This document shows positions 5,839 through 7,358 of a stretch of 7,358 nucleotides of DNA, in pieces. The stretch is from DATKGN01 sp964385705 (GTDB taxonomy: Bacteria > Patescibacteriota > Microgenomatia > UBA10105 > UBA927), in NCBI GenBank assembly GCA_964385705.1, contig CAYLQG010000070.1, forward strand, positions 1 to 7,358, given 5' to 3'. The position numbers and the translations under genes were made by a program. The notes below the pieces were generated by a model, which was not told the origin of the DNA, did no database searches, and was given only the letters and a program-made list of their open reading frames with translations. How positions within the stretch are numbered: position 1 is the stretch's first letter; every line of letters begins with the position of its first letter.

Positions 5839-7074
5839 ATGCCAAAACCAATAGTAAATCAGGAAAATCTTTCAGAGCCGACAGGATCTGTGCCGGAAGC
5901 GGCAGACGGTGTGATTGTTTCCCCTCCGGAGCAACCGTGGTATCAGAGGTTATTCCGACGTTTTATTCCTCAGAAAAACATTCTTACGTTTGTCGGTATC
6001 GGTATATTTCTTCTGGTCGGAGTTGTCATTGCGCAGTCCATGGAGCGGGGCTCCCAGCAGGTACAAATCAGGGCAACGAGCCACCAGGTCTCAGTAAATA
6101 TTTACCCGAAAAATCAGTCATTGACCCCCGACGGGGACATGCAATTGTGGATTCATGCGGATAGTTCGGTCGCCTTTGCACATGTGGAGATTGCGTTTGA
6201 TCCTTCAAAAGTGAAAGTGGACAATGAAATTACGTTGACCTCACCCCTTGCTACGGTGGTAAAGAAATCAACAATGTCAGAGGCAAATACTGCGGGAAGG
6301 ATCATTATCGCCGTAGCGCTTCCGCCTGCAGGCAAAAATTCTCCTCCGACGAAAGCGATAAAACTTGCCGATATGACATTTGCCGCTCAGACAAAAACTG
6401 CCAACGAACAAGCCACGCTTACCATTCCGTCAGATGCTGTTACCATAGTCTCCGCGGATGCGAGTCTGTATACAGCTACGACGAACGCGGAAACATTAAT
6501 TCTTAACCCAATGTCAACGCCAACACCCACCGCGACACCGGCTCCAACATCGACTCCATCGCCTACAGCGGGCCCAACTCCCTCATCTACGACGAACGTC
6601 ACTCCGACAGCGTCAGCACAGGGCAACCTCATGCAAAACCCGTCTTTTGAAAAAACCGGTTCTAATTGGTATTCCCCATGGTGGTTTGAAGCGGATGACG
6701 GAGCCGCAGCGGACATTTCACAGGATACGACGACCGCAGGAGACGGCGCCGCTTCAGCAAAAATCCACGTCACCAAGTCGTCCACAACCAATTGGAATGT
6801 GCAATTTATGAATGGTCTTGGGATTACAAATGGTAGAACGTATACCGTAAGTTTTTGGGCGAAAGCAGATGCAAACAGAAGTATAGGACTGGAAATTAAT
6901 CACAAGACATCGCCGTATACCAATTATTTTAAGGCAAGCGCCGCGCTTTCGACGTCATGGCAGAAATTTACGTACACATTTACGCCCACTGTCACGGATG
7001 ACAATACGCTTATACTTTTTTACTTCGCCAATAACACCGGAAATGTGTGGTTGGATGGCGTATCGGTTAACTGA
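5839..7074 (+). CDS. Membrane-anchored scaffold-like protein: cohesin-like domain, Thr-Pro linker, CBM-like domain
   Basis: The protein is 411 aa. The N-terminus (1-47) is hydrophilic with a basic cluster (RLFRRFIPQK) before one membrane helix (48-66, ILTFVGIGIFLLVGVVIAQ), so the N-terminus is inside and the rest outside. Residues about 84-222 look like a cohesin: VSVNIYP, VEIAFDPSKVKVDN (the FDP-x-x-v-x-V of strand 3-4), GRIIIAVALPP, IKLADMTFAAQT, and a closing AETLIL strand. A linker rich in Thr, Pro and Ser (224-258) follows. Residues 262-411 match a CBM4/9-like galactose-binding jelly roll: NLMQNPSFE, GAASAKIHV, YTVSFWAKAD, SWQKFTYTFTP and a final WLDGVSV. It starts 9 nt after the dockerin gene with no Shine-Dalgarno, so co-transcription and perhaps translational coupling are likely. 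The inferred role is to hold the dockerin protein at the cell surface and bind a glycan. The cohesin call is by pattern and is the least certain part; other Ig-like beta sandwiches are possible. Confidence 0.7.
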   Translation: MPKPIVNQENLSEPTGSVPEAADGVIVSPPEQPWYQRLFRRFIPQKNILTFVGIGIFLLVGVVIAQSMERGSQQVQIRATSHQVSVNIYPKNQSLTPDGDMQLWIHADSSVAFAHVEIAFDPSKVKVDNEITLTSPLATVVKKSTMSEANTAGRIIIAVALPPAGKNSPPTKAIKLADMTFAAQTKTANEQATLTIPSDAVTIVSADASLYTATTNAETLILNPMSTPTPTATPAPTSTPSPTAGPTPSSTTNVTPTASAQGNLMQNPSFEKTGSNWYSPWWFEADDGAAADISQDTTTAGDGAASAKIHVTKSSTTNWNVQFMNGLGITNGRTYTVSFWAKADANRSIGLEINHKTSPYTNYFKASAALSTSWQKFTYTFTPTVTDDNTLILFYFANNTGNVWLDGVSVN

Positions 7075-7173
7075 GAATTTCCTGGATTTTATCCTCGATA
7101 AAGAATATATAGTATATAAACTCCCGGAGCCATAGAAGCGTGAGTCTGGAGATTATTTATTCTCTTTTAGTCA

Positions 7174-7182
7174 TGGTATAAT
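7174..7182 (+). promoter_or_regulatory. Extended -10 promoter of the tRNA-Asn gene
   Basis: The motif TGG-TATAAT is a perfect -10 with the TG extension. Transcription should begin near 7189, giving a leader of about 59 nt before the tRNA. That leader contains the palindromic element at 7199-7236. No clear -35 is seen. Confidence 0.7.
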
Positions 7183-7197
7183 AACGAAGTTTATTAC

Positions 7198-7257
7198 ATT
7201 CCCCTGTAGTCCGTCAGCTGACGGATGGCTTGGGAAAGGAAGACAATTCCCCTGTAG
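7198..7257 (+). repeat. 12-bp direct repeat: partial duplicate of the tRNA-Asn 5' end
   Basis: ATTCCCCTGTAG occurs at 7198-7209 and again at 7246-7257, a period of 48 bp. The second copy covers the first 10 bases of the tRNA plus two upstream bases. The first copy stops just where the perfect palindrome core begins. It may be a tandem duplication or a target-site duplication flanking an inserted element. Confidence 0.85.
7199..7236. repeat. 38-nt imperfect palindrome with a perfect 16-nt core
   Basis: The core TCCGTCAGCTGACGGA (7210-7225) is a perfect inverted repeat. The outer arms TTCCC (7199-7203) and GGGAA (7232-7236) are placed symmetrically about the same centre, with a few mismatches and wobbles between. 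In RNA it would fold as a long hairpin with an AGCU loop. No U-run follows, so it is not an intrinsic terminator. The left arm overlaps a copy of the tRNA 5' end. It could be a REP-like or MITE-like element. Confidence 0.75.
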
Positions 7258-7319
7258 CTCAACGGTAGAGCGGCTTCCTGTTAAGAAGAAGGTTGCAGGT
7301 TCGAATCCTGCCGGGGGAG
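7248..7319 (+). tRNA. tRNA-Asn (anticodon GUU)
   Basis: A full cloverleaf can be folded. The acceptor is TCCCCTG with CGGGGGA (one T-G pair). The D stem is GCTC/GAGC with loop AACGGTA. The anticodon stem is GCTTC/GAAGA around loop CTGTTAA, giving anticodon GTT. The variable loop is AGGTT, and the T stem is GCAGG/CCTGC around TTCGAAT. The discriminator is G73, usual for tRNA-Asn. The bottom pair of the anticodon stem (27-43) is a G-A mismatch. The CCA end is not encoded (CAA follows), so a CCA-adding enzyme must finish it. It serves asparagine codons AAC and AAU. Confidence 0.95.
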
Positions 7320-7358
7320 CAAGGTTGTATTTAGAACGTTTGTAGGTAATGGGCTTCT

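Noticed and set aside
7088..7102. Hairpin TTTATC-CTC-GATAAA after the cohesin-like gene as terminator
   Set aside because: The 6-bp stem is AT-rich with a 3-nt loop and no U-run follows, so it is too weak to call.
7149..7168. GAGA/TCTC hairpin followed by TTTT as terminator before the tRNA promoter
   Set aside because: It has only four pairs and an 8-nt loop, likely chance in AT-rich DNA.
7210..7225. Palindrome core as a CRISPR repeat or intrinsic terminator
   Set aside because: There is a single copy in the window with no spacers and no trailing U-run.

Overview
The window looks like a chromosomal segment from an uncultivated bacterium of the Candidate Phyla Radiation (Patescibacteria), most likely Microgenomates-like. 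This is inferred from protein style: a compact sigma-70, small membrane-anchored proteins with Thr-Pro linkers, a FecR-like protein and dockerin-type surface proteins. No marker gene settles the placement. TGA is used as a stop at two genes (GH18 and the cohesin-like gene), so a recoded-TGA lineage is unlikely.

Layout. Positions 1-414 hold the 3' end of a gene, probably dnaG (primase), followed by the housekeeping sigma factor rpoD (518-1606), the classic dnaG-rpoD order. A small P-loop kinase (1607-2110, minus) meets rpoD tail to tail with no intergenic base. It diverges from a membrane-anchored GH18 glycosidase (2169-3347, plus). A small FecR-like membrane protein (3391-4056, minus) converges on GH18 and diverges from a two-gene plus-strand operon. 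That operon is a secreted parallel beta-helix protein ending in a type I dockerin (4240-5829), followed 9 nt later by a membrane-anchored protein with a cohesin-like domain, a Thr-Pro linker and a carbohydrate-binding-like C-terminal domain (5839-7074). A tRNA-Asn(GUU) gene lies at 7248-7319, behind a partial copy of its own 5' end and a strong palindrome.

Main points. (1) The beta-helix/dockerin and cohesin/CBM genes together look like a minimal two-protein, cellulosome-like module: the second protein sits in the membrane and can both hold the dockerin protein and bind a glycan. With the nearby GH18 enzyme and FecR-like protein, 2.1-7.1 kb forms a cell-surface carbohydrate region. (2) Almost every intergenic start has an extended -10 promoter (TGn + TA-rich hexamer) 6-9 nt before the ATG and no Shine-Dalgarno sequence, so leaderless mRNAs are likely. 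The encoded sigma factor keeps the His and Glu of region 3.0 known to read the TGn motif. (3) The tRNA leader holds a 38-nt imperfect palindrome whose left arm duplicates the tRNA 5' end, which could act as a decoy fold or mark a small mobile palindromic element.

The intergenic stretches are all short (under 200 nt). No transposase, CRISPR array or convincing intrinsic terminator was seen.
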